Both the position numbers and the translations under genes were made by a program. 64,000 nt of DNA. Source: CAJBVG01 sp943372995 (lineage in GTDB: Bacteria; Bacteroidota; Bacteroidia; Sphingobacteriales; Sphingobacteriaceae). Each line of letters starts with the position of its first letter. Within the stretch, counting starts at the first letter, position 1. The stretch lies in assembly GCA_943372995.1 (NCBI GenBank), contig CALSAQ010000005.1, forward strand, positions 62,001 through 126,000, read 5' to 3'. The notes beneath the pieces are model-generated. The model saw nothing but the letters and a program-made list of their open reading frames with translations. It was not told where the DNA came from and did no database searches. Positions 1-8,290 of the stretch are shown here, piece by piece.

Positions 1-1688
1 TTCCATAACAATATATTTTCTCTGGTATTCTTTTCATTAAATTCTTTACCATAAGAAAACCCTGTGTTATTAATAGAAATGACTTCGCTTTTAGATGCAG
101 CTATCAATGCGCCCAATAAAATAAATCCGAAACCAATATGAGCTACTGCTGAACCTGCTAATTTTATTTTTCCTTTAAACGCATCGGTTAATATGCGAAG
201 GTTTGCGAGGATAGTAAATATCGAAGCAAATATTAATAACATGAAAGGCGGTTTAGTATAAAACTCTCCGTAATACGATATCAATGCAGTAGCAACAAAT
301 GACAATGCAAAAGCAAACATGATGTTTCTGATGAATTTTGTTCCATCCGTTTTTTTGTATTTCAGATATTGTGCAAATCCAGAAATTAATAAGATTAGTA
401 CAGCAATAGGAATTTGCCATTTGTTGTAATGATCAATAACATCAGTTGGTGGTGCGATATTAGTACCAAACAGCTTATTAATAACGGGTATAGATGTTGT
501 AACTATTACCTGGAAACAAGAAACTCCCAACATAATAGCCCCAATAAACAACCAAAACTCTCTAGAGTAAGTGGCTTCATCTTTTTTAGTAATTGGAAAG
601 TTTTTCCAGTTTCTTACCATCAACCAAACACCAAGAACAAGGAACACTAAGATGTAAATAACTAGTTGCCCCGACATTCCTAAATCGGTGAATGCGTGTA
701 CCGAAGCATTTCCTAAAATTCCACTACGAGTTAAGAAAGAAGCATACAATACTAAAATGTAACTGATGAATACTAGAAACAACGAAGTGAAATACGAATG
801 ACCTGAATGTTTATATGCAATCATTACGTGCACTGCTGCGATAAGTGTTAGCCAAGGAATTAGTGAAGCATTTTCAACTGGATCCCATGCCCAAAAACCA
901 CCAAAGTTTAATGCCTCATAAGCCCAAAAAGAGCCCATGATAATTCCAGTACCTAAAACCATCACCGCAAATAACGACCATGGTAAAGCTGGCTTCATCC
1001 ATCCGTCGTATTGCTTTCTCCAAACTCCTGCAATAGCAAAAGCAAAAGGAACCACCATTGAAGCGAATCCTAAGAATAATGTTGGCGGATGTATAACCAT
1101 CCAATAATTTTGCAATAAAGGATTTAATCCGTTACCATCTTGTATGAGTGATAAATAATCGGCACGTTGGAATATTGGTGCCTGCATCGCTTCACGTAAT
1201 AGAATAAAAGGTGTACTTCCGATTCCTTGTCCGAATACTTGTACCCCAAGCAACATCGACGTAATAAACACTTGCGAGAGCAATACAATACTCATTACCG
1301 AAGATTCCCAATGTCCTGATTTTTTCAGAAGCACCCAAGCCAATACCATTTGCCAAAAGGCCCATAATAAAAAGCTGCCTTCTTGACCTTCCCAAAAACA
1401 CGAAATCACATATTCTACAGGTAATGATTTTGATGAGTGTGCCCAAGCATAATGATACTCGAACAAATGATTCCCTATGATATAAGCTAAGCTTACAATT
1501 ATTCCAATAATTGCAAAGCTGTGTATATAAAATGAAACTCTTGCTAGCTTCTTCCAAGAGTCGTCTTTCTTATGCTCTGCAAAAAAATAGGCTAGAGTAG
1601 AAAACACTGCTGTTAAGAAAGAAACGATGATAAAAAATTGGCCCAGCTTTCCGGGCCATAAATTTTCTCCAATATATTGTATATCCAT
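1..1688 (-). CDS. ccmF: Cytochrome c haem lyase subunit CcmF/CcsA-type, 3' end beyond window
   Basis: This is an open reading frame from an ATG at 1688 to the left edge with no stop, so the C-terminus is missing. The translation is a polytopic membrane protein. It contains EGQEGSFLLW near residue 95, the tryptophan-rich haem-handling segment GGFWAWDPVENASLIPW, and LTRSGILGNASVHAF further on; these are typical of CcmF. CcmF takes haem from CcmE and attaches it to apocytochrome c at the outer face of the inner membrane. It lies 36 bp downstream of ccmE on the same strand, so the two are probably cotranscribed. The family call is secure; only the end is unknown. Confidence 0.93.
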   Translation of the reverse strand, partial: MDIQYIGENLWPGKLGQFFIIVSFLTAVFSTLAYFFAEHKKDDSWKKLARVSFYIHSFAIIGIIVSLAYIIGNHLFEYHYAWAHSSKSLPVEYVISCFWEGQEGSFLLWAFWQMVLAWVLLKKSGHWESSVMSIVLLSQVFITSMLLGVQVFGQGIGSTPFILLREAMQAPIFQRADYLSLIQDGNGLNPLLQNYWMVIHPPTLFLGFASMVVPFAFAIAGVWRKQYDGWMKPALPWSLFAVMVLGTGIIMGSFWAYEALNFGGFWAWDPVENASLIPWLTLIAAVHVMIAYKHSGHSYFTSLFLVFISYILVLYASFLTRSGILGNASVHAFTDLGMSGQLVIYILVFLVLGVWLMVRNWKNFPITKKDEATYSREFWLFIGAIMLGVSCFQVIVTTSIPVINKLFGTNIAPPTDVIDHYNKWQIPIAVLILLISGFAQYLKYKKTDGTKFIRNIMFAFALSFVATALISYYGEFYTKPPFMLLIFASIFTILANLRILTDAFKGKIKLAGSAVAHIGFGFILLGALIAASKSEVISINNTGFSYGKEFNEKNTRENILLW

Positions 1689-1724
1689 GAATCTGATTGT
1701 TATCGAATAATCGATGTGAAAGAA

Positions 1725-2126
1725 TTAAGAAGCTTTGAACTCTTTAGTTTCAATTTTATCGTTAGTGTATTTAGACGGACACTTCATTAAAATTTTATCG
1801 GCATGAAATTCTTGCCCTTGCATTTTTCCTGTAATTACAATTTGTTCCGAACGTTCGAAGTCTTGAGGTTTAGTTCCGTTGAAAATAATTTTACACTCTT
1901 CTCCTTTGTTATCGACTAAATAAAACGAAAAGTAATTGGCATCTTTTACTGGATCGTAAATTAATTCTTTGTCTTTTACCAATTTGCCCACCACATGAAT
2001 TTCTGATCCATTTTCTTTTGCTTCCTCAAAATTTCCATAAGTACTCGAGTCGGCAAAAGTGCTTACAATGGCACCGATGGCAACGGCAATAATCACTAGT
2101 AAAATAATATGACTTTTTTTCATCAC
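1725..2126 (-). CDS. ccmE: Cytochrome c maturation haem chaperone CcmE (CxxxY type)
   Basis: A 133-residue protein with one N-terminal membrane anchor (about residues 6-24) and a periplasmic OB-fold domain, the usual CcmE size and plan. CcmE binds haem covalently in the periplasm and delivers it to CcmF. The classical proteobacterial haem-binding motif is HxxxY. Here the equivalent position reads CPSKY (Cys116, Tyr120), the CxxxY variant described for Desulfovibrio and archaeal CcmE. It is upstream of ccmF and separated by about 8 kb from ccmB-ccmC-ccmD, which lie on the same strand. The start is the first of two adjacent ATG codons. Confidence 0.93.
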   Translation of the reverse strand: MMKKSHIILLVIIAVAIGAIVSTFADSSTYGNFEEAKENGSEIHVVGKLVKDKELIYDPVKDANYFSFYLVDNKGEECKIIFNGTKPQDFERSEQIVITGKMQGQEFHADKILMKCPSKYTNDKIETKEFKAS

Positions 2127-2259
2127 GCTGTAGATTTATATTGACAATGCCTCAATACGGCATTTGTTCAATTTTAAGGCAAAATTAAGCATAAAAAAGG
2201 CTAAAAAAGAAATAAATTTGGCTGTTTTGGGGGGCCTTATGCATCATTATCGTTATATC

Positions 2260-2284
2260 GTTGGACGTGGACGTCCAACACAGC
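2260..2284. repeat. Hairpin-forming element shared with 16840-16859
   Basis: Nine-base arms GTTGGACGT and ACGTCCAAC surround a 2-base centre (2260-2279). The 20-mer at 2265-2284 recurs at 16840-16859 with one mismatch. Here it lies just past the stop of the minus-strand ABC exporter, in a patch that is more GC-rich than its surroundings. It may be a 3' processing or termination element, or a small dispersed repeat. Confidence 0.6.
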
Positions 2285-2305
2285 ACCACGTCCATCCTAA
2301 TCTCT

Positions 2306-4066
2306 TTACGCCATGGCCTCGCTATGCGAACGTTCGCCAATTTGCTGGCGCCACATTGCATAATACAAGCCTTTACCCTCTAACAAGTCTTCGTGTTTAC
2401 CTTGCTCAATAATATTACCTCTTTCTAGTACGTAGATTCTATCCGCATGCATGATAGTCGATAATCGGTGTGCTATCATAATAGTGATATGCTCATGACC
2501 AGAAGATACTTTCTTAATGGTTTCGTTGATTTCGTCTTCAGTTAATGAATCGAGTGCCGATGTTGCTTCGTCGAATACCATCAAATTAGGTTTACGTAGT
2601 AAAGCACGTGCAATAGATAAACGTTGTTTTTCTCCACCCGATACTTTTACTCCACCCTCACCTATCATAGAGTCTAAGCCTTTGTCGGCTCTTGCTAATA
2701 AATTCTGACAAGCTGCTTTATACAATACATCCATACATTCTTCGTCGGTTGCAGTTGGATTCACAAACAATAAATTCTCACGAATGGTGCCTGCAAACAA
2801 TTGTGTATCCTGAGTTACAAATCCAATTCTCTCTCTTAGTAAATCTAAATCGATTTGCTTTCCGGTAGTGCTATTGTAGAATATCTCACCTTCCATCGGT
2901 TGATACAATCCAACAAGAAGTTTCACCAAAGTAGTTTTTCCTGATCCTGAAGGGCCAACAAAAGCAATGGTTTCACCTGCATTCACTTGGAAATTGATAT
3001 CGTGAATCGCTTTAGATTTCGAGGTTTGGTGTTGGAAACTCACCGACTTAAATTCTAAATGACTTACTTTTTCAATTTTAACAGGTTGTGCTGGTTTAGG
3101 TTCTTTAGGTGTGTTCATTATTTTTTCGAAATTCGCTAATGAAACTTCTGCCTCTCTATAAGTATTGATAACATTACCTAATTCTTGCAATGGGCCAAAA
3201 ATAAAGAACGAATAGAACATCAAGGAGAACATTTGACCAACTGTGATTTCTTTCTGAAAAATTAAGAACAACATGATGAACATGATACATGTTCTCAAAA
3301 AGTTTACCGTTGTTCCTTGTATAAAACTTAAGCTTCTGATGTACTTTACTTTCTTAAGCTCTAAGCCTAATATTTTCGTAGTAGTACTATTCAACCTTTT
3401 AATTTCTTGAGAAACTAAGCCTAAAGATTTTACTAGTTCTATATTTCTTAACGATTCTGTGGTTGAGCCTGCAAGAGCTGTTGTTTCTCCTACAATTTCT
3501 TTTTGAATTCTCTTGATACGTTTACTCAGTGCTGAACTAAGCGCACCTAATAATGGAACCACAGCTAAAAATACTGGGGCAATAATCCAATGCACTGAAA
3601 TGGCATAAACCATTACGAATATAATTCCGATGATGGTCGTAAATAAAGTGTTTACAGCTACAGATATTAACTTTTCTACATCGCTTCTTACTTTTTGTAA
3701 AATCCCCAATGTTTCTCCACTTCTCTGATCCTCAAATTGAGCGTATGAAAGTCCGAGAGAATGCTCCAATCCATCTGAATACATTTGAGCACCTAGGCGT
3801 TGAGTAATTACATTGACGAAATAATCTTGGAAGTTTTTTGCAATACGAGACACAAATGCAACCCCAATAGTTCCTCCTAATAATAATCCTACTCCTCTAA
3901 CATATTCATCTTTAGTAAGTTGGTCAAATTTTGTAGCGTAATTATCAATAATATGCCTGAAAATAAGTGGATCCAGTAAAGAAAAGCCCTGATTAATAGC
4001 CGCTAAGAATAAAGCAAGGATTCCTAATTGCCAGTAATTTTTTAAATATTTATATAAAATTTTCAT
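2306..4066 (-). CDS. ABC exporter, fused membrane and ATPase domains
   Basis: About 586 residues: an N-terminal six-helix type I exporter membrane domain (about residues 1-310) and a C-terminal nucleotide-binding domain. The ATPase has Walker A GPSGSGKTT, signature VSGGEKQ, Walker B LMVFDEATSALD and switch histidine IAHRLST. Such half-transporters act as dimers in the inner membrane and export lipids, peptides or drugs; the substrate cannot be read from the sequence. The frame stays open to 4123, but the ATG at 4066 gives the usual short N-terminus before the first helix, so I chose it. The C-terminal tail SHSEAMA runs into GC-richer repeat-like sequence, which may have extended the gene. Confidence 0.9.
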   Translation of the reverse strand: MKILYKYLKNYWQLGILALFLAAINQGFSLLDPLIFRHIIDNYATKFDQLTKDEYVRGVGLLLGGTIGVAFVSRIAKNFQDYFVNVITQRLGAQMYSDGLEHSLGLSYAQFEDQRSGETLGILQKVRSDVEKLISVAVNTLFTTIIGIIFVMVYAISVHWIIAPVFLAVVPLLGALSSALSKRIKRIQKEIVGETTALAGSTTESLRNIELVKSLGLVSQEIKRLNSTTTKILGLELKKVKYIRSLSFIQGTTVNFLRTCIMFIMLFLIFQKEITVGQMFSLMFYSFFIFGPLQELGNVINTYREAEVSLANFEKIMNTPKEPKPAQPVKIEKVSHLEFKSVSFQHQTSKSKAIHDINFQVNAGETIAFVGPSGSGKTTLVKLLVGLYQPMEGEIFYNSTTGKQIDLDLLRERIGFVTQDTQLFAGTIRENLLFVNPTATDEECMDVLYKAACQNLLARADKGLDSMIGEGGVKVSGGEKQRLSIARALLRKPNLMVFDEATSALDSLTEDEINETIKKVSSGHEHITIMIAHRLSTIMHADRIYVLERGNIIEQGKHEDLLEGKGLYYAMWRQQIGERSHSEAMA

Positions 4067-4168
4067 TTTTAATGGTTTGTTGTAATTATGGGTGAATAGA
4101 GTAAAAATAGTAATAACGAACATATAACTTTATTGTTTACATTTATTTTTTGTTAAGAATTATAAAAA

Positions 4169-4711
4169 TTGCGTAGAATTCTCTCTATATGTGTTTTATT
4201 ATCTATTCTGTACCAATGCTTTGGATACATCATGGTGTATGATGTAAATTTTAAGTTATGTAAGAAAGAAATGAAGCGCAAAATTAAGGCGGGCTTGAAA
4301 GAAGAGGAATTGCATCATTTCAAACTAAGTAAAGAAGAGTACGAACAATTGGATTGGATACACGCTAAAGAGTTTCGTTTAAAAGATGAAATGTTTGACG
4401 TGGTGCGCAAGGAGAGCCTGTCTAACGATACGATATTACTGTCGTGTATAAATGACAAACAAGAGTCTATCCTTTTTGCAAATCTAAATGAGCATATCGA
4501 ACAACATTTCGATATTCAAAAAGATGGGAAACCCTATTCAAAAACATTAATTAAATTAATAAAAATTCAAGCCTTATTACACAGCTATCAACATAACTCT
4601 TATATTGATTTTAATGAATTTTATTTTGCAAAAAATAAATACCTTTTAGCATCCGAATACTTACCTCTTATTGTTCCGCCACCAGAGTTTAATAATACAC
4701 ATCAAGCATAA
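4169..4711 (+). CDS. Secreted protein of unknown function upstream of TonB receptor
   Basis: I do not recognise this 180-residue protein. It begins at a TTG with a hydrophobic N-terminal stretch (about residues 4-20) that looks like a signal peptide, followed by a charged, largely helical region and a tail with three consecutive prolines (IVPPPEF). It lies 35 bp upstream of a TonB-dependent receptor on the same strand, so the two are probably cotranscribed and may share a role in uptake. Small secreted proteins with conserved His, Cys and Pro often precede TonB receptors in Bacteroidota. This one fits that position, but I cannot assign it to a named family. Confidence 0.75.
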   Translation: MRRILSICVLLSILYQCFGYIMVYDVNFKLCKKEMKRKIKAGLKEEELHHFKLSKEEYEQLDWIHAKEFRLKDEMFDVVRKESLSNDTILLSCINDKQESILFANLNEHIEQHFDIQKDGKPYSKTLIKLIKIQALLHSYQHNSYIDFNEFYFAKNKYLLASEYLPLIVPPPEFNNTHQA

Positions 4712-4746
4712 ATAAATTTTTTATTATTAAACTAAAATCAACAAAA

Positions 4747-7176
4747 ATGAAAAAACTTTTCTTTTTGTTGTTGATGGTATTTCATTTATCAGGATATACT
4801 CAAAATATAAAAATACTCGACAAGAGTTATTTAACCCCTATAGAAGGAGCAGTAGTAACCGTTGGTAATTCTACAGTATTGTATTCAGATAAATCGGGTG
4901 TTGTAACCATCAACAACGTATCAAAAGCGACGGCTATTGAAATAAAAATATTAGGTTATAAAAGCCAGATTACAACTCTTGAGGAGTTAAGTAAAACAAA
5001 TAATATTGTGTACTTAACAGAGAGTGCATATAACACAAACGAAGTGGTAATATCAGCAAATCGTTTCGAAGAATCGGCAGAGAAACTACCTCAACAAATC
5101 GCGGTAATCAAAGCAAAGCAAATCGCACAGAGCAATGTGCAAACTACGGCAGATCTTTTACAAAACACCGGTATGGTGAATGTGCAGAAAAGTCAGGCTG
5201 GTGGTGGAAGCCCTATGATTAGAGGTTTTGAAGCTAATAAAGTATTAATGGTAGTAGATGGTGTGCGCATGAACAATGCCATTTATAGAGGTGGTCACTT
5301 ACAGAATGTGATTACCATGGACCAATCGAATTTAGAGCGAATGGAAGTTCTATTCGGACCAGGATCCTTAATGTATGGAAGTGATGCTTTGGGTGGTGTG
5401 ATGCATTTCTATACAAAAGAGCCAAAGCTAAACGATAGCAAGAAATTTGTTGTTGGAGGTTCTGCTTATACAAGGTATATGAGTAGTAATAATGAACGAG
5501 CTGGGCACATCGATTTGTCGATTGCAAACAACAAATTTGGAAGCTTAACAAGTTTTACTATGGCTGATTTCGATGACATGCGTCAAGGTAAAAACAGGTC
5601 TTCTGATTGGGGAAGTTTAGGCATACGCAATTTCTATCAAGACAGAATAAACGGTGTAGACACCATGATGAGAAATGATGACTCATTGATACAAAAAAAT
5701 AGCGGTTATACTCAGTACGATTTCATGCAGAAATTCATTTTCAAACAAAGTTCTAGAGCAACGCATGTTTTAAATTTCCAATATTCAACTTCTACTGATA
5801 TTCCAAGATATGATCGATTAACGGATGTAAATAACGCAGGAGTATTTAGAAGTGCTGAATGGTATTACGGACCACAAGAGCGAATGATGTTAAGTTATCA
5901 ATTACGTTTATCAAATACTAGTATTTACGATAAAGCACAGGTAACACTAGCCTATCAAGACATCGAAGAAAGCAGGCATAACAGAAACTGGAAGAGCTCA
6001 AAACTAAATCATCGAATAGAAAATGTAAAAGTATATTCAATGAATGCTGATTTTGATAAGATGATTAATGGTTTCGATGTTCAATATGGTGCGGAGGTTA
6101 TTTACAATGATGTACAATCGACGGCAACCGCCGAAAACATTGTGACAGGTGTAATTAGTCCACTAGATACAAGGTATCCAAACGGAGGTTCATTTACGAA
6201 CTCCGAAGCACTTTATACAACTGTATCAAAAGAATTATCAGAGAAAATAATTTTAAATGGAGGATTAAGATTTAATCATTACCATCTGAATGCGAAGTTT
6301 ACGGATAAAACATTTTTCCCATTCCCATTCGATGCTATTGATCAAAACAATACTACGTTAACCGCACAGTTGGGGGCAGTTTACAAACCTACTTCTACTT
6401 GGAAAATTGGATTAAATTTATCTACAGGTTTCCGATCTCCGAATGTCGACGATTTAGCTAAAGTTTTTGAATCGGCAAAAGGAGATACATTAGGAGGTAA
6501 TAGTACTATAGGTACTCTAATTGTTCCTAATCCTGATTTAGTAGCAGAGAAAACCTATAATGTTGAATTGTCGCTCTCTAAAACTATTGCGGAAAAAGTA
6601 CAAGTAAGTACAGTATTTTTTGCGACTAAAATTATTGATGGAATTACTACACAAAATTCAACTTTTAATGGTTCGGAATATATCCAGTATGGAGATACTG
6701 TTAGTAGGGTACAAAAAAATGTAAATGCTGCAGAGGCCTATATCACAGGTTTAAGTGCACAAGTAAATTATGATCTCAATAAAAATTTCAGTGCATCTGC
6801 TTCATATAATTATACTTATGGACGAATAACTAGTGTAAGCCCTGAAACACCTTTAGATCATATAGCTCCAGCCTTTGGTAAACTTTCATTAGTTTGGAAA
6901 GCAAAGAAAATGAGAGCAGAGTTGTTCAGCATTTATAATGGTGCGAAAAAACTTAAAGATTACAATTTAGGAGGAGAAGATAACTTACAATACGCAACAG
7001 TTAATGGCATGCCAGCATGGTATACCATCAACTTGCGTTATAGTTATCAGATCAATAAAAATTTCCAAGCGCAACTGAACTTGGATAATATTACTGACCA
7101 AGCCTATAGGATTTTTGCTTCTGGAATTAATGCCAGTGGCAGGAATTTGGGTATAACTTTAAGAGCAGCGTTTTAA
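4747..7176 (+). CDS. TonB-dependent outer-membrane receptor, haem/siderophore-receptor like
   Basis: An 809-residue receptor. In order it has a signal peptide (about 1-18), a carboxypeptidase-like regulatory domain (about 20-95), a plug domain (about 105-220, with IRGFEANKVLMVVDGVRMNN and LFGPGSLMYGSDALGG) and a 22-strand barrel ending in Phe. The plug, with FRSPN and NPDL boxes in the barrel, resembles the haemoglobin/haem receptor subfamily (FRAP and NPNL boxes). Haem or an iron chelate is therefore the best guess for the substrate, but this is inference. Import would need TonB-ExbBD energy, and those genes are not in the window. The preceding small secreted protein is 35 bp upstream. The stop codon is followed directly by a repeat hairpin. 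Confidence 0.9.
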   Translation: MKKLFFLLLMVFHLSGYTQNIKILDKSYLTPIEGAVVTVGNSTVLYSDKSGVVTINNVSKATAIEIKILGYKSQITTLEELSKTNNIVYLTESAYNTNEVVISANRFEESAEKLPQQIAVIKAKQIAQSNVQTTADLLQNTGMVNVQKSQAGGGSPMIRGFEANKVLMVVDGVRMNNAIYRGGHLQNVITMDQSNLERMEVLFGPGSLMYGSDALGGVMHFYTKEPKLNDSKKFVVGGSAYTRYMSSNNERAGHIDLSIANNKFGSLTSFTMADFDDMRQGKNRSSDWGSLGIRNFYQDRINGVDTMMRNDDSLIQKNSGYTQYDFMQKFIFKQSSRATHVLNFQYSTSTDIPRYDRLTDVNNAGVFRSAEWYYGPQERMMLSYQLRLSNTSIYDKAQVTLAYQDIEESRHNRNWKSSKLNHRIENVKVYSMNADFDKMINGFDVQYGAEVIYNDVQSTATAENIVTGVISPLDTRYPNGGSFTNSEALYTTVSKELSEKIILNGGLRFNHYHLNAKFTDKTFFPFPFDAIDQNNTTLTAQLGAVYKPTSTWKIGLNLSTGFRSPNVDDLAKVFESAKGDTLGGNSTIGTLIVPNPDLVAEKTYNVELSLSKTIAEKVQVSTVFFATKIIDGITTQNSTFNGSEYIQYGDTVSRVQKNVNAAEAYITGLSAQVNYDLNKNFSASASYNYTYGRITSVSPETPLDHIAPAFGKLSLVWKAKKMRAELFSIYNGAKKLKDYNLGGEDNLQYATVNGMPAWYTINLRYSYQINKNFQAQLNLDNITDQAYRIFASGINASGRNLGITLRAAF

Positions 7177-7265
7177 TATGCTGGTATGGTGATATGCTGA
7201 TATGCTGGTATGCTGGTATGCTGATATGCTGGTAAATTGAATTAGCATATCAGCATATTAGCATA
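7177..7265. repeat. Octamer tandem repeat followed by its inverted copy (hairpin)
   Basis: Seven units of TATGCTGR (period exactly 8, the second unit mutated) run from 7177 to about 7234. A short spacer follows, then three inverted units of the form AGCATATY to 7265. The transcript would fold into a long imperfect hairpin. It fills the whole gap between the convergent TonB receptor (stop 7174-7176) and the VOC gene (stop 7266-7268), so it probably acts as a two-way terminator or 3' end. A one-armed version of the same octamer is at 16171-16222. Confidence 0.85.
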
Positions 7266-7631
7266 TTATTCTAGTATATTGTCCTTAGGTTCCCACAATT
7301 CAATTTTATTACCTTCGGGATCATAGATCCACGCAAATTTCCCGTATTCTTCTTCCTGAATATTTTCATCCATACGCACCCCTTCTGATTTTAGTTTCTC
7401 AATTAGAGGAATCAATTCGTCGACTCTGAAATTAATCATGAAATTACCCTCATAGTATTTAGAGTCTGATTTAAAAATGCTGAAGGAAGTACTACCCTCC
7501 TCTTGGTCTTTCCAGAAGAATATGCTTCCCCATGATTCGTAGGCAATGCCTAGTTTTTCAAAATACCATTGACGCAATGCCTCTGCATCTTTTGCTTTGA
7601 AGAAAATTCCTCCTATTCCTGTTACCTTCAT
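7266..7631 (-). CDS. VOC-superfamily (glyoxalase/bleomycin-resistance-like) protein
   Basis: A 121-residue single-domain protein of the vicinal oxygen chelate fold. It starts with the usual beta strand and helix (GGIFFKAKDAEALRQWYFEK) and ends with the family signature WIYDPEGNKIELWEP, whose Glu is the usual metal ligand. These proteins act as dimers with a metal or small-molecule site; the substrate here is unknown. It is the last gene of a minus-strand run with a DUF4199 membrane protein and a LuxR-type regulator upstream. A heptamer repeat (7634-7672) fills the short gap to the DUF4199 gene. Confidence 0.85.
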   Translation of the reverse strand: MKVTGIGGIFFKAKDAEALRQWYFEKLGIAYESWGSIFFWKDQEEGSTSFSIFKSDSKYYEGNFMINFRVDELIPLIEKLKSEGVRMDENIQEEEYGKFAWIYDPEGNKIELWEPKDNILE

Positions 7632-7633
7632 GA

Positions 7634-7672
7634 TGAGTTGTGAGTTTTGAATTGTGAGTTATGAGTTTTGTG
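7634..7672. repeat. Heptamer tandem repeat TGAGTTN
   Basis: Five units of TGAGTTN with period 7, plus a partial sixth, lie between the VOC start (7631) and the DUF4199 stop (7659). The repeat crosses that stop and supplies the last codons of the DUF4199 protein. Repeats of the same kind occur at 27582, 55001 and 58364. Confidence 0.8.
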
Positions 7673-8189
7673 TGATTGCTTTTCTTTTTCTGATAAACAA
7701 TGGAGCGATTAGTGATACCAATAAACCCATTGGAAAAATTTCTGTGAAAGTTACACCCATACGGTACCAAGTTTTGTTGTACATTAAAACTTGTTCATCC
7801 ATTTTTGCTTTTTCAAGCGCTAAGTCAGCAGCACTCATTCCGTTTTTCTCTAGTCCTTGTAAATAAAAGTTGGCGTATTTCTCCATAAAATCGGGCACAA
7901 AGTTATTAAAGGCAATTTCCCAGGTAATGATATACATTACCGAGCAAAGCAAGCTAATGCCTAAACCTACCAATAAAGCATTTCCGTAGTTATACTTGTC
8001 GGGCTCTAAAGTTCTGTATTTACTAATTGCAAAAAATATTAAGGATAATGCAACGAGCATCATTGCAAAACCATAGTACATGCTTCCGGTAAAGTCCAGA
8101 CCATCTTTGTACATGTACATAGAAACAATCATGAATATAGAGATTAACAATCCCGATACCACTCCATACTTTAAAATAATTTTTTTCAT
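7659..8189 (-). CDS. DUF4199 family membrane protein
   Basis: About 176 residues from the ATG at 8189 (MKKIILKYG). The frame extends upstream to 8282, but the extension lacks family features. It has two membrane helices at the N-terminus, a third near the middle (GLGISLLCSVMYIITW), a soluble helical segment and a final helix before the basic tail. This layout and the N-terminus match DUF4199, a Bacteroidota membrane family of unknown function. It lies 101 bp downstream of a membrane-anchored LuxR-type regulator on the same strand, suggesting a regulator-plus-membrane-protein pair. The last four codons and stop lie inside a heptamer repeat. Confidence 0.82.
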   Translation of the reverse strand: MKKIILKYGVVSGLLISIFMIVSMYMYKDGLDFTGSMYYGFAMMLVALSLIFFAISKYRTLEPDKYNYGNALLVGLGISLLCSVMYIITWEIAFNNFVPDFMEKYANFYLQGLEKNGMSAADLALEKAKMDEQVLMYNKTWYRMGVTFTEIFPMGLLVSLIAPLFIRKRKAITQNS

Positions 8190-8290
8190 ACGTTTAATTT
8201 TTCTTTCAAAACACTGAATAATAGCGTTCATTTTTATCACCCAAAAGAATGATATTGTAATTTTTGGGAGAAAATCACCCAAAGTAATTA

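Noticed and set aside
414..650. Small plus-strand gene inside ccmF
   Set aside because: It is a shadow of the minus-strand ccmF frame, which is conserved and continuous.
2164..2412. Plus-strand ORF between ccmE and the ABC exporter
   Set aside because: It overlaps the end of the exporter and crosses a repeat; no recognisable protein features.
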